Below, piece after piece: positions 34,317 through 42,440 of a DNA stretch of 64,000 bases; positions within the stretch are counted from its first letter, which is position 1, and each line of letters begins with the position of its first letter. The notes under the pieces are model-generated. The model did no database searches. It was given only the letters and a program-made list of their open reading frames with translations, and had not been told where the DNA came from. Source of the stretch: Pseudomonas sp. LD120 (GTDB taxonomy: Bacteria; Pseudomonadota; Gammaproteobacteria; Pseudomonadales; Pseudomonadaceae); the NCBI RefSeq assembly GCF_009861525.1, contig NZ_WVHL01000006.1, positions 1-64,000 of the forward strand, given 5' to 3'. Both the position numbers and the translations under genes were made by a program.

Positions 34317-36128
34317 ATGATCGCTTGCCTGCGGCTGCTTCTTGCCCTTAGCCTCGCTACCCTCTTGGTGGCTTGCGCCAGCTCGCCCTCTTCCAGCCTT
34401 GGCGAACTTCCACGGACACCGGATGCCAGCATCGAGCAACTGCTCGAACAGGCCGCCACCAGCAAATCCCCCGATAAGGCTGCCCTGTTGCGCTTAAGCG
34501 CCGCCGACCTGGCTTATAACCAAGGCGATCTCGGACGGGCCGGACAAATCCTCCAGCAAATACAGCTGGACCAGCTCAAACCCGCCCAACAGATTTTCGC
34601 CAGTACCCTGGCCGCAGAACTGGCCATGGCACGCAATCAGCCGAAAGCCGCACTGAGCGCCTTGAGCCACACCAGCCTGCAACACTTGAGTGAGCTACCT
34701 GCTGGACAGCAGATCCGCACCGGTAGCATTCATGCTCGCGCACTGGAAGCTGATGGCCAGACGCTGGCCGCCGCCAAGCAACGCATCGTCATCGCCCCCC
34801 TACTAAAAGATGACGTCGCAACAAAAAACCACGAAGCCATCTGGGCCTTGATTGCCGCGCTCCCCACCGACCAATTGCAACCTGTAGGCAATGATGACCT
34901 GGCGGGCTGGCTGAACCTGGCTCTGGCAATCAAAACCGCAGGCACACTGGAACAACAACAGGCAGCCATCGACAACTGGCGGGCGCAAAACCCAAAACAC
35001 CCTGCCGCCATTCAACTGCCACAACCGCTGATCAAGCTCAAAGAACTGGCCAGCCAGCCCGTCTCCAAAATCGCCCTGCTGCTGCCCCAAGACGGCCCCT
35101 TAGCATCAGTTGCCAGAGCATTGCGCGAAGGCTTCATGGCTGCTCACTACCAAGCCCAGCAAGCCGGGCAAAAGCCGCCAAGCATTGAGCTTTACAACAG
35201 CTCACGCCTGACCTCCATAGACGACTTCTACCGCAAGGCTCAAGCGGATGGAGTACAACTGGTGGTCGGCCCACTGGAAAAACCCCTGGTCAAACAACTG
35301 GCCACGCGCGCGCAACTGCCCATCACTACCCTGGCACTGAACTACAGCGAAGGTGAGCAAGCCCCTGCGCAACTATTCCAGTTTGGCTTGGCAGCCGAAG
35401 ACGAAGCGCGCGAGGTTTCTCGCCGCGCTCGCGCCGATGGCCTACATCGTGCTGCGGTACTGATTCCCAAAGGCGAATGGGGCGATCGTGTGCTCAAAGC
35501 GTTCCGTCAGGACTGGGAAGCCAATGGTGGCAGCGTGGTGGGCATCGAACGGATTGATCAACCTGTGGCTCTGGCGCAACAGATTGCCAATCTGTTCCGA
35601 CTGCGCCAGAGCGAAGGGCGAGCCAAGAGCCTACAGAGCACCCTAGGCACGCAAGTCGCCGCGCAGCCATCGCGCAGTCAGAACATCGAATTCATTTTCC
35701 TGGCCGCCACTCCGCAACAAGCCCAACAGATCAAGCCAACCCTGAACTTCCAGTACGCTGGCGACGTTCCGGTGTACGCCACTTCAAACGTATTCAGCGC
35801 CAGTGGCGATCTGAACCAGTACAGGGACATGACCGGCGTAATGTTCTGCGAAACGCCGTGGCTGCTAGACGCCAACGACCCGCTACGCCGCCAGGTCACC
35901 GCACAGTGGCCACAAGCGGCAGGCAGCCTCGGACGCCTGTATGCAATGGGCGTTGACGCCTATCAACTCGCACCGCGCCTGGGCCAACTCAAAGCGCTGC
36001 CAGACACCCGCATCGAAGGCGAGTCCGGCAGCCTGGGCATGGCTGCCGGACAACGGATCGAACGCCAGTTGCCCTGGGCCAAGTTCGTCGGCGGACAGGT
36101 TACTCGCCTGCCCGATACGCCTCGCTAA
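34317..36128 (+). CDS. lpoA: Penicillin-binding protein activator LpoA (lipoprotein)
   Basis: Outer-membrane lipoprotein that reaches through the periplasm to stimulate PBP1A. It has 603 residues. The signal peptide ends in lipobox LVAC with Cys20. The N-terminal half is a helical, TPR-like region rich in Ala and Gln, and the C-terminal half has a periplasmic-binding-protein fold of the LppC family (ISKIALLLPQDGPLASVA is nearly matched by SKIALLLPQDGPLASVARA). Its stop overlaps the yraN start by one base (TAATG). E. coli has the same order, lpoA-yraN-diaA-dolP. Confidence 0.95.
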   Translation: MIACLRLLLALSLATLLVACASSPSSSLGELPRTPDASIEQLLEQAATSKSPDKAALLRLSAADLAYNQGDLGRAGQILQQIQLDQLKPAQQIFASTLAAELAMARNQPKAALSALSHTSLQHLSELPAGQQIRTGSIHARALEADGQTLAAAKQRIVIAPLLKDDVATKNHEAIWALIAALPTDQLQPVGNDDLAGWLNLALAIKTAGTLEQQQAAIDNWRAQNPKHPAAIQLPQPLIKLKELASQPVSKIALLLPQDGPLASVARALREGFMAAHYQAQQAGQKPPSIELYNSSRLTSIDDFYRKAQADGVQLVVGPLEKPLVKQLATRAQLPITTLALNYSEGEQAPAQLFQFGLAAEDEAREVSRRARADGLHRAAVLIPKGEWGDRVLKAFRQDWEANGGSVVGIERIDQPVALAQQIANLFRLRQSEGRAKSLQSTLGTQVAAQPSRSQNIEFIFLAATPQQAQQIKPTLNFQYAGDVPVYATSNVFSASGDLNQYRDMTGVMFCETPWLLDANDPLRRQVTAQWPQAAGSLGRLYAMGVDAYQLAPRLGQLKALPDTRIEGESGSLGMAAGQRIERQLPWAKFVGGQVTRLPDTPR

Positions 36129-36499
36129 TGCTTCAAGGGTCACGCCAACAAAGCGGACGAGATGCCGAAAGCCAAGCGCTAAGGCATCTCCAACAGCAAG
36201 GACTGCGCCTGCTGGCGCAGAACTGGCTGTGCAAACGCGGCGAGCTTGATCTGGTCATGCTTGACGGCGATACAGTAGTATTCGTCGAAGTACGCTACAG
36301 GCAACACACGCAATGGGGTGGCGCCCTGGGCAGTATCGATGGGCGCAAGCGTCAGAAACTGATCCTGGCCGCACAGATTTTTCTGCAATGCGAATCACGC
36401 TGGTCCAACCACCCTTGCCGGTTCGACGTGGTCGCCATTGACGGCGCCCCGGGCACAGAAGCCCGCTTGAACTGGCTACGCAATGCCTTCGACAGCTGA
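36128..36499 (+). CDS. yraN: YraN/UPF0102 family nuclease-like protein
   Basis: Protein of 123 residues with the YraN fold, related to Holliday-junction-resolvase-type nucleases; its cellular role is not settled. Visible family elements are the N-terminal GRDAESQALRHLQQQGLRLL and the putative catalytic strand GELDLVMLDGDTVVFVEVRY, whose Asp and Glu could bind metal. Translationally coupled to lpoA. Confidence 0.92.
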   Translation: MLQGSRQQSGRDAESQALRHLQQQGLRLLAQNWLCKRGELDLVMLDGDTVVFVEVRYRQHTQWGGALGSIDGRKRQKLILAAQIFLQCESRWSNHPCRFDVVAIDGAPGTEARLNWLRNAFDS

Positions 36500-36603
36500 A
36501 AGACGCTGTTGGGCAGCGCCCATTTTTACCCAACTATTTTGCTCTTTGCTTTGCGGGCTGCACATTCACGTGCCACTAAGCCGCGCCACTTAAGGTCACA
36601 CAG

Positions 36604-37197
36604 ATGGACATGCAATCCCGAATTCGCCAGCTTTTTCAGGCCAGTATCGACACCAAGCAACAGGCGATGGACGTACTTGCACCGCACATCGAGCAAGCCA
36701 GCCAAGTCATGGTCAACGCCCTGCTCAACGAGGGAAAAATGCTCTCATGTGGCAACGGCGGCTCCGCCGGCGATGCCCAACACTTCTCTTCTGAACTGCT
36801 CAACCGCTTCGAGCGCGAGCGCCCAAGCCTTCCAGCCATCGCACTGACCACCGACAGTTCGACCATCACCTCGATAGCCAACGACTACAGCTACAACGAA
36901 ATCTTCTCCAAACAGATCCGCGCCCTGGGCCAACCGGGCGACGTCCTGCTGGCCATCTCTACCAGCGGCAATTCAGCGAACATTATTCAAGCCATCCAGG
37001 CCGCACATGATCGAGAAATGGTTGTCGTAGCATTGACCGGCCGAGACGGCGGAGGCATGGCATCTCTGCTGTTGCCTGAAGATGTAGAGATTCGCGTACC
37101 GGCCAACGTCACGGCGCGCATTCAGGAAGTCCACCTGCTGGCGATCCATTGCCTCTGCGACTTGATCGACAGCCAACTGTTCGGGAGTGAAGAATGA
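36604..37197 (+). CDS. gmhA: Phosphoheptose isomerase
   Basis: SIS-domain isomerase that converts sedoheptulose 7-phosphate to heptose 7-phosphate for the LPS inner core. It has 197 residues. The nucleotide-sugar loop is CGNGGSAGDAQHFSSELLNR, and SISTSGNSANIIQAI-type phosphate binding is seen (AISTSGNSANIIQA). The chromosomal position equals that of diaA in E. coli, a close paralogue that binds DnaA. In P. aeruginosa the gene at this locus is the structurally characterised GmhA, so I favour that name, but a DiaA-like role cannot be excluded. Overlaps dolP by 4 bases. Confidence 0.93.
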   Translation: MDMQSRIRQLFQASIDTKQQAMDVLAPHIEQASQVMVNALLNEGKMLSCGNGGSAGDAQHFSSELLNRFERERPSLPAIALTTDSSTITSIANDYSYNEIFSKQIRALGQPGDVLLAISTSGNSANIIQAIQAAHDREMVVVALTGRDGGGMASLLLPEDVEIRVPANVTARIQEVHLLAIHCLCDLIDSQLFGSEE

Positions 37198-37772
37198 CCC
37201 TTAATCGCCTTGGCCTTCTGGCCTTGACCTTGTGCCTCAGCATCAGTGGTTGTAGCTCGGTGATTACCGCCACCCGCGACAAACCCATTGACGACGACCG
37301 CGGCACTCGCACCTTTGGCAGCAAGATCGACGACTCATTGATCGAAACCAAAGTCGCCGTCAACGTTGCCAAAGCCAATCCAGACCTGGAAAACAGCTCG
37401 CACATTGTCGTCACCAGCTTCAACGGCATCGTACTGCTGGCAGGCCAGACACCACGCGCCGACCTCAAGAGCGTCGCCGAACAGGCCGCAGGTGAAGTAC
37501 AGCGAGTCAAAAAGGTACACAACGAACTGCAGGTACTGCCTCCTTCCGGCTTTCTCGCACGGCAGAACGATGGCTGGCTGACCACCAAGATCAAAACCCA
37601 AATGCTTACCGACGCCAGCATTCCCGCCTCACGAATCAAAGTGGTGACCGAGAACGGCATCGTTTACCTGCTGGGCCTGCTGACCAGGCAAGAGGCTGCT
37701 CAAGCCACCAACTTGGTGCAAGGCGTTTCCGGCGTACAGAAAATCGTCAAACTGTTCGAGTACATCGACTGA
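37194..37772 (+). CDS. dolP: BON-domain outer-membrane lipoprotein DolP/YraP
   Basis: Lipoprotein of 192 residues with two BON domains (about 45-110 and 120-188), a fold that binds anionic phospholipids. In E. coli DolP guards outer-membrane integrity and associates with the BAM machinery. The lipobox SISGC places the lipidated Cys at about residue 20. Last gene of the lpoA operon, followed by a strong terminator. Confidence 0.93.
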   Translation: MTLNRLGLLALTLCLSISGCSSVITATRDKPIDDDRGTRTFGSKIDDSLIETKVAVNVAKANPDLENSSHIVVTSFNGIVLLAGQTPRADLKSVAEQAAGEVQRVKKVHNELQVLPPSGFLARQNDGWLTTKIKTQMLTDASIPASRIKVVTENGIVYLLGLLTRQEAAQATNLVQGVSGVQKIVKLFEYID

Positions 37773-37834
37773 CACCCTGGATCTGCAAGTGGCGCCCCGC
37801 GCAGACCACGTGAAAACGCAACCAGCCAAGCATC

Positions 37835-37872
37835 AAAAGCCAATGCCCCGCCTTGTCGGGGCATTGGCTTTT
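37835..37872 (+). terminator. Terminator of the lpoA-dolP operon
   Basis: A 16-bp perfect stem AAAAGCCAATGCCCCG/CGGGGCATTGGCTTTT with loop CCTTGT. A/T runs on both sides would let it work in either direction. Confidence 0.9.
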
Positions 37873-37886
37873 CTATGAGTGACAGA

Positions 37887-37894
37887 AACCCAAG
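37887..37894. repeat. IS66 target-site duplication, left copy
   Basis: AACCCAAG directly outside the left inverted repeat; identical to the right copy at 40266-40273. Eight bases is the usual size for IS66. Confidence 0.9.
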
Positions 37895-37915
37895 GTAAGC
37901 GTCTGCCCAACTCAC
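37895..37915 (+). repeat. IS66 left terminal inverted repeat
   Basis: GTAAGCGTCTGCCCAACTCAC; differs from the right end at two positions (C/G at 12 and C/G at 17). Confidence 0.9.
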
Positions 37916-37925
37916 GTTGCGTAAG

Positions 37926-39452
37926 TCAGACAGATACCCACTGATGCGGCAGCAGTTGGTCGATCTCACTCGCCCGTTGCGTCGGCAACCGCGTCAGCAC
38001 ATCTTTGAGATAGGCATACGGATCGTGCCCATTCATGCGCGCCGACTGGATCAAGCTCATGATCGCCGCCGCCCGTTTGCCGCTGCGAAGCGATCCGGCA
38101 AACAACCAATTCGAACGGCCAAGCGCCCACGGTCTGATCTGGTTTTCGACTGGATTGTTGTCTATGGGGACAGCGCCATCATCCAGGTAGCGCGTCAGCG
38201 CGATCCAGCGTTTAAGGCTGTAATCCAAGGCTTTGGCCGTCGCTGACCCGTTGGGCACAAGATCGCGCTGGGTCAACATCCAGTCGTGCAGTGTTTTTGC
38301 CAGCGGCGCTGCTTTTTCTTGCCGTATTCGGCGGCGATCCTCATCGCTCATGTCCCGCGCTTGGCGTTCAACTTCGTACAGGCCACCAATTGAGTGCAGC
38401 GCCTGTTCGGCCAGCTGACTTTTATTCGCCACGTGCAGATCGAAAAACTTGCGGCGGGCGTGGGCCATGCAGCCGATTTCGATCATGCCTTTCTCGAAGC
38501 CAGCTTTGTAGCCAGCAAAGTCGTCGCACACCAGCTTGCCGTTCCATGAGCCGAGGAAGTTACGTGCATGCTCACCTGCCCGGCTCGGGCTGAAGTCATA
38601 GACCACGGCCTTGAGCACCGAAAACGGCGTGGTGCAGTAAGCCCATACATAAGAACGGTGAGTTTTCTTCTGTCCGGGCGCAAGCATCTGCACCGGCGTC
38701 TCGTCGGCATGGACGACTCGTTGGGCCAAAACGGCTTCTCGCAAGGCATCAACCAGCGCCTGAAGCTGCACACCGGTCTGTCCAACCCATTGAGCCAGTG
38801 TGGAGCGCGGGATCGCTAAACCGGCACGTCCGAAGATTTTCTCCTGCCGATACAACGGCAAGTGGTCAGCGAACTTCGCAACCATCACATGGGCCAGCAG
38901 ACCTGCGGTTGGGATGCCTTTGTCGATCACTTGGGCCGGTACTGGTGCCTGGATCAGTGTTTCGCACTGACGGCAGGCCCATTTCCCACGCACATGCTGT
39001 TCGACGGTGAACACGCCTGGCGTGTAATCCAGTTTCTCGCTGACGTCCTCGCCGATGCGCTGAAGTTGGCAACCGCAAGTGCACTGAGTGTTTTCTGGTT
39101 CGTGATGAATGACGGTACGTGGAAACTGCGACGGCAGCGGCGCGCGCTTTGGCTTTTGGCGCGCTACTTCTGGAGCAGGAGTCGGAAGCAGTGCCGTCAG
39201 CTCGGCGTCGATAGCCTCAAGATCGGTGTTAAGAAGATCGTCGAGCAAGCTGCCTTGCTCAGGACTGATCTGCTCGCTGCGCTTGGCAAACCGGTGCCGC
39301 TTGAGGATCGCGATCTCGTGGGTCAACTGTTCGATGATGGTTTGATCGCGGTGGTTCTTTCTGCCCATGGTGTCGACCTTCGACATCAACTGCGCAGCGA
39401 GTGCACGCAGTTGGTCGGGGGTCATGTGGTCGAGGTTTGGCATAGAAGTCAT
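37926..39452 (-). CDS. tnpC: IS66 transposase TnpC (DDE)
   Basis: Transposase of 508 residues. An N-terminal coiled coil (TIIEQLTHEIAILKRHRF, about 38-55) is followed by a zinc-ribbon-like region (CTCGC at 124-128 with CRQC at 160-163) and the catalytic domain. Likely DDE residues are Asp250 (VVHADETPVQ), Asp311 (LVCDDFAGYK) and Glu436 (DNNPVENQIRP). It ends about 10 bases before the left inverted repeat. It looks intact. Confidence 0.96.
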   Translation of the reverse strand: MTSMPNLDHMTPDQLRALAAQLMSKVDTMGRKNHRDQTIIEQLTHEIAILKRHRFAKRSEQISPEQGSLLDDLLNTDLEAIDAELTALLPTPAPEVARQKPKRAPLPSQFPRTVIHHEPENTQCTCGCQLQRIGEDVSEKLDYTPGVFTVEQHVRGKWACRQCETLIQAPVPAQVIDKGIPTAGLLAHVMVAKFADHLPLYRQEKIFGRAGLAIPRSTLAQWVGQTGVQLQALVDALREAVLAQRVVHADETPVQMLAPGQKKTHRSYVWAYCTTPFSVLKAVVYDFSPSRAGEHARNFLGSWNGKLVCDDFAGYKAGFEKGMIEIGCMAHARRKFFDLHVANKSQLAEQALHSIGGLYEVERQARDMSDEDRRRIRQEKAAPLAKTLHDWMLTQRDLVPNGSATAKALDYSLKRWIALTRYLDDGAVPIDNNPVENQIRPWALGRSNWLFAGSLRSGKRAAAIMSLIQSARMNGHDPYAYLKDVLTRLPTQRASEIDQLLPHQWVSV

Positions 39453-39514
39453 GCCGTGGATTTTACCAAAGCCGACCGCGTGCGACAGCGTGTTCTGGGT
39501 TTAATTACAGCTTT

Positions 39515-39850
39515 TTAAAGGATCGTGATTGCACCGCCAGCGCCAACGCGCTGCCAAGGCAAACCAAGTACCAAGGCCTGAAGTTGCTCACTATCCAGTT
39601 CCAACTCGCTGCCTTGTCGTATGCCTGGCCAGTGGAATTTTCCTTGGTTCAACCGCCGTGCCGCCAGCCAAACGCCGATTCCGTCATGCACGAGAACTTT
39701 CATACGATTGGCCCGGCGATTGGCAAACAGATAAGCGCAGTGCGGCTTCGCCGCACCGAATACTGCGATCACTCTGGCCAGCGCAGTTTCGGTGCCGGCA
39801 CGCATATCCATGGGTTCGGTGGCGAGCCAGATGGCGTCAATGCGGATCAC
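39515..39850 (-). CDS. tnpB: IS66 accessory protein TnpB
   Basis: IS66 Orf2 protein of 111 residues, needed for transposition in this family but with an unclear mechanism; it is unrelated to the RNA-guided TnpB of IS200/IS605. I chose GTG at 39850 because GTGA overlaps the tnpA stop, giving translational coupling and the usual VIRIDAIWLATEPMDMRAG start. A GTG ten codons upstream is possible. The conserved core FANRRANRMKVLVHDGIGVW is present. Confidence 0.93.
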   Translation of the reverse strand: MIRIDAIWLATEPMDMRAGTETALARVIAVFGAAKPHCAYLFANRRANRMKVLVHDGIGVWLAARRLNQGKFHWPGIRQGSELELDSEQLQALVLGLPWQRVGAGGAITIL

Positions 39851-40164
39851 TTGGCAAGCTCTCGGATAAATCGAGCGCACCCATCAGGATCGGACACTGG
39901 CCACTTCACGGCGATGGCTTGTTCGCCAACGGGTATCTCGATGATCGCCAATGCCTCTGACGGCCGCTTAGGAGGAGCCTTCAACGGGACAAACGCAGGC
40001 AACGCGGGCACTGAGCTGTGCCGGTAAAGCGGCAGCCATTTACGAATGACGTTGGCGTTGATGCCGTGAGCGATGGCGACGCTTGAAACGGTGGCGCCGG
40101 GCTGAAGGCATTCCTGAACGACCTGGGCTTTGAACGGTTTGGGATAAGAGCTTCGTTGGCGCAT
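39847..40164 (-). CDS. tnpA: IS66 accessory protein TnpA
   Basis: IS66 Orf1 protein of 105 residues with an N-terminal helix-turn-helix (KAQVVQECLQPGATVSSVAI, residues about 12-45; then NANVIRKWL), probably for DNA binding to the element ends. AGGA precedes the ATG. A 21-bp perfect hairpin lies just upstream. Confidence 0.93.
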   Translation of the reverse strand: MRQRSSYPKPFKAQVVQECLQPGATVSSVAIAHGINANVIRKWLPLYRHSSVPALPAFVPLKAPPKRPSEALAIIEIPVGEQAIAVKWPVSDPDGCARFIRELAK

Positions 40165-40177
40165 GAAAATCCTGGCG

Positions 40178-40229
40178 ATTAAGGGCGATGGTGTCCGCTT
40201 AAAAATACGCGGACACCATCGCCCTTAAT
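40178..40229. repeat. 21-bp perfect inverted repeat upstream of tnpA
   Basis: Arms 40178-40198 and 40209-40229 are exact reverse complements (ATTAAGGGCGATGGTGTCCG and one more C) around a 10-base AT-rich loop. It lies between the right IS end and the tnpA ribosome site. No T run follows on either strand, so it is not a classical terminator. It may block read-in expression or bind a protein. Confidence 0.9.
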
Positions 40230-40244
40230 GCTGGAGTTTTGAAG

Positions 40245-40265
40245 GTGACTTGGCCAGACGCTTAC
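40245..40265 (-). repeat. IS66 right terminal inverted repeat
   Basis: Read inward on the minus strand: GTAAGCGTCTGGCCAAGTCAC, 19 of 21 identical to the left end. Confidence 0.9.
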
Positions 40266-40273
40266 AACCCAAG
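40266..40273. repeat. IS66 target-site duplication, right copy
   Basis: AACCCAAG, identical to the left copy. Confidence 0.9.
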
Positions 40274-40364
40274 AAAGCCCTCTTCTGACTATTTGCCATG
40301 AGCTCGCCCAGAGGAGCTGGAAACGACACACTCCAGGCGGGCTCTTATCTGGAATGCAACACAC

Positions 40365-40400
40365 AAAAAATGCCCACATCTTGCGATATGGGCATTTTTT
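40365..40400 (-). terminator. Terminator of sspB
   Basis: On the minus strand AAAAAATGCCCA/TGGGCATTTTTT closes around a short loop and is followed by T residues. It is nearly symmetrical, so it could also stop transcription leaving the IS. Confidence 0.85.
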
Positions 40401-40457
40401 TATGCCGACGAGCACATTGTTAAGCTTTCAAGCAACCTGCATCCACATTGCCCTTTC

Positions 40458-40871
40458 TTACTTAACCACTTTCAAGCTGGGTCGACCGCTAGGGCGCGGC
40501 GGCTCACTATCTGGTGGCGGCACGTCATCATCCGGATCGACATCGTCATCCTCTTCCAGAGGCGACTCCAAATCAAAGACCATGCCTTGACCATTTTCCC
40601 GCGCGTAGATCCCCAAGATCGCAGCAATAGGCACATGCAGACTATGAGGCACGCCACCAAAGCGACCTTCGAAGGTTACCGCATCATTGTCCATATGCAG
40701 ATGACGCACGGCGCTGGGAGAAATATTCAGGACAATCTGCCCGTCACTGGCAAATCCCTGAGGCACCTGCACCGCAGGATAGTCGGAGTTGACCAGCAAA
40801 TGCGGGGTGCAATCGTTGTCCACAATCCACTCATAGAGCGCGCGGACCAAATAAGGTCGACTGGAGTTCAT
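40458..40871 (-). CDS. sspB: ClpXP adaptor SspB
   Basis: Adaptor of 137 residues that delivers ssrA-tagged proteins to ClpXP. The folded N-terminal domain (about 4-110; SSRPYLVRALYEWIVDNDCT, DGQIVLNISPSAVRHLHMD) is followed by an acidic, flexible linker and a short C-terminal ClpX-binding tail (RPSLKVVK). It follows sspA by 16 bases, the usual operon. Confidence 0.97.
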   Translation of the reverse strand: MNSSRPYLVRALYEWIVDNDCTPHLLVNSDYPAVQVPQGFASDGQIVLNISPSAVRHLHMDNDAVTFEGRFGGVPHSLHVPIAAILGIYARENGQGMVFDLESPLEEDDDVDPDDDVPPPDSEPPRPSGRPSLKVVK

Positions 40872-40887
40872 AGCGGCTCCTTAAGCC

Positions 40888-41505
40888 TCAGCGCATATCA
40901 CGTTCGACACCAGACAGACTCGCCTGGAAAGCCTCACGCGCAAATTGGCGCTCCATATAATCAAGCAGCGGCTTGGCCTGCCGCGGCAACTCAATACCCA
41001 GGATCGGCAATCTCCAGAGTATGGGAAGTAGGCAGCAATCCACCAGACTTTGTTCCTCACTGAGGAAAAACGGCTTGTCGGCGAACAGCGGAGAAACTCC
41101 GGTCAGGCTCTCACGAAGTTCTTTACGCGCTTGAACCCGTGCAGCTTCCTTGGTTCGAGAGTCAAGAATAAGGTCGACCTGCCCACACCAATCACGCTGA
41201 ATACGGTGTATCAGCAAACGGCTGTTGGCCCGCGCCACTGGATAGACTGGCAGCAACGGTGGATGCGGATAACGCTCATCCAGGTACTCCATCACCACAG
41301 TCGACTCCCACAATGCCAGGTCACGATCGACCAGCGTAGGCAGACTCCCATAAGGGTTCACCTCGATCAGTTTCGGCGGCTGACGCCCCGCCTCCACATT
41401 AATGATCTCGGCGCTGACACCCTTCTCCGCAAGCACAATGCGCACCCGGTGGGAATAGTGGTCGGCGGGGTCGGAGTAACAGGCCAACCGATTGGTCACG
41501 CCCAT
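40888..41505 (-). CDS. sspA: Stringent starvation protein A
   Basis: RNA-polymerase-associated protein with a glutathione-S-transferase fold but no known GST activity; it changes promoter choice in starvation and virulence. It has 205 residues, with a thioredoxin-like N-terminus (CYSDPADHYSHRVRIVLAEK) and helical C-terminal domain. In operon with sspB. Confidence 0.97.
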   Translation of the reverse strand: MGVTNRLACYSDPADHYSHRVRIVLAEKGVSAEIINVEAGRQPPKLIEVNPYGSLPTLVDRDLALWESTVVMEYLDERYPHPPLLPVYPVARANSRLLIHRIQRDWCGQVDLILDSRTKEAARVQARKELRESLTGVSPLFADKPFFLSEEQSLVDCCLLPILWRLPILGIELPRQAKPLLDYMERQFAREAFQASLSGVERDMR

Positions 41506-41542
41506 GGCGATCCTCCTCGCTTGTTGAAATTATCGGAAGCAG

Positions 41543-41573
41543 AAAAAACGAGCGCGCCCTAAAGGCGCCTCTG
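41543..41573 (-). terminator. Terminator between petC and sspA
   Basis: On the minus strand GAGGCGCC-TTTA-GGGCGCGCTC (one bulge) is followed by a T6 run. It would end the petABC transcript, although a leader attenuator of sspA is possible because sspA starts only about 40 bases further on. Confidence 0.65.
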
Positions 41574-41657
41574 GTAACCCCCGAATGATACAAGGTTGTT
41601 ACAGCTTCAGAGACGCCCACGGGCGCGCACGTTCAACAACTGATGTTTAAACCGTTA

Positions 41658-42440
41658 TCAATGAATATCTTTCCAGTATTCACGCTTGAGCAGATAGGCG
41701 AACACAAAGAAAAAGGCCAGATACAGTAGCACGTATGTACCAATGCGCTGATGCTGAAGCTTGACCGGGTTGGCCGAGTAAGCCAGGAAGGTCACCAGAT
41801 TCTTGACCTTCTCGTCGAACTGCTCCTCATTGAGAGCGCCGCTATTCTCCTTGATGGTCAACTGGTCACACGCTTCATGAGTCAGCGGCGTACCGGTCAG
41901 CGGATCGTATTGTTTCTTACCGTCCTCAACGATCTGAACCTGCTTGCAACCCACCACCTGACGACCTTGAAGACCAACCAGAACGTTAGGCATACCCACG
42001 TTAGGGAAGACCTTGTTGTTCACACCCCAAGGACGCGATGGATCTTCATAGAAGGACTTGAGATAGCTGTAGAGCCAGTCATTACCACGAACACGTGCCA
42101 CCAAGGTCAGGTCTGGCGGCGCAGCACCAAACCAGCTCTTGGCATCAGCGGGCTGCATGCCAATGTTCATATGGTCGCCAATCTTTGCTCCGGTAAAAAC
42201 CAGTTTGCTCAGCATCAGGTCGTGAGGGATACCCAAGTCATCAGCAACCCGCTCATAACGCTGGAACTTTGCACTGTGGCAGCCCATGCAATAGTTGGCG
42301 AAGGTCCGAGCGCCGTCCTGCAATGCAGCCTTGTCAGACAGATCGATATCGACCTTCTCCAGCTCTGGGCCAGCAGCACCACTCGCAAAAGACATTACGG
42401 GCATAGCAGCAAGAATCAGTACAGCAAATAGCTTTTTCAT
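41658..42440 (-). CDS. petC: Cytochrome c1 of the bc1 complex
   Basis: Membrane-anchored c-type cytochrome that passes electrons from the Rieske protein to soluble cytochrome c. It has 260 residues from ATG 42440. A signal peptide (MKKLFAVLILAAMPVMSFAS) precedes the haem motif CMGCH at 51-55. A C-terminal helix (about 232-252) anchors it. The start codon shares one base with the petB stop (TGATG). Confidence 0.98.
   Translation of the reverse strand: MKKLFAVLILAAMPVMSFASGAAGPELEKVDIDLSDKAALQDGARTFANYCMGCHSAKFQRYERVADDLGIPHDLMLSKLVFTGAKIGDHMNIGMQPADAKSWFGAAPPDLTLVARVRGNDWLYSYLKSFYEDPSRPWGVNNKVFPNVGMPNVLVGLQGRQVVGCKQVQIVEDGKKQYDPLTGTPLTHEACDQLTIKENSGALNEEQFDEKVKNLVTFLAYSANPVKLQHQRIGTYVLLYLAFFFVFAYLLKREYWKDIH

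Larger units (their letters stand above)
37895..40265 (-). mobile_element. IS66-family insertion sequence (complete, 2371 bp)
   Basis: Complete element with three genes in the canonical order tnpA-tnpB-tnpC, all on the minus strand. The ends start with GTAAGCGTCTG and match at 19 of 21 positions. They are flanked by the perfect direct repeat AACCCAAG. All three frames are open, so the element may still be active. It landed between the dolP terminator and sspB and appears not to interrupt a gene. Confidence 0.95.

Noticed and set aside
39515..39850. IS66 TnpB as an RNA-guided nuclease
   Set aside because: The shared name is misleading; this 111-residue protein lacks the RuvC domain and omega-RNA context of IS200/IS605 TnpB.
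40178..40229. 21-bp hairpin as a rho-independent terminator
   Set aside because: No T run follows the stem on either strand.
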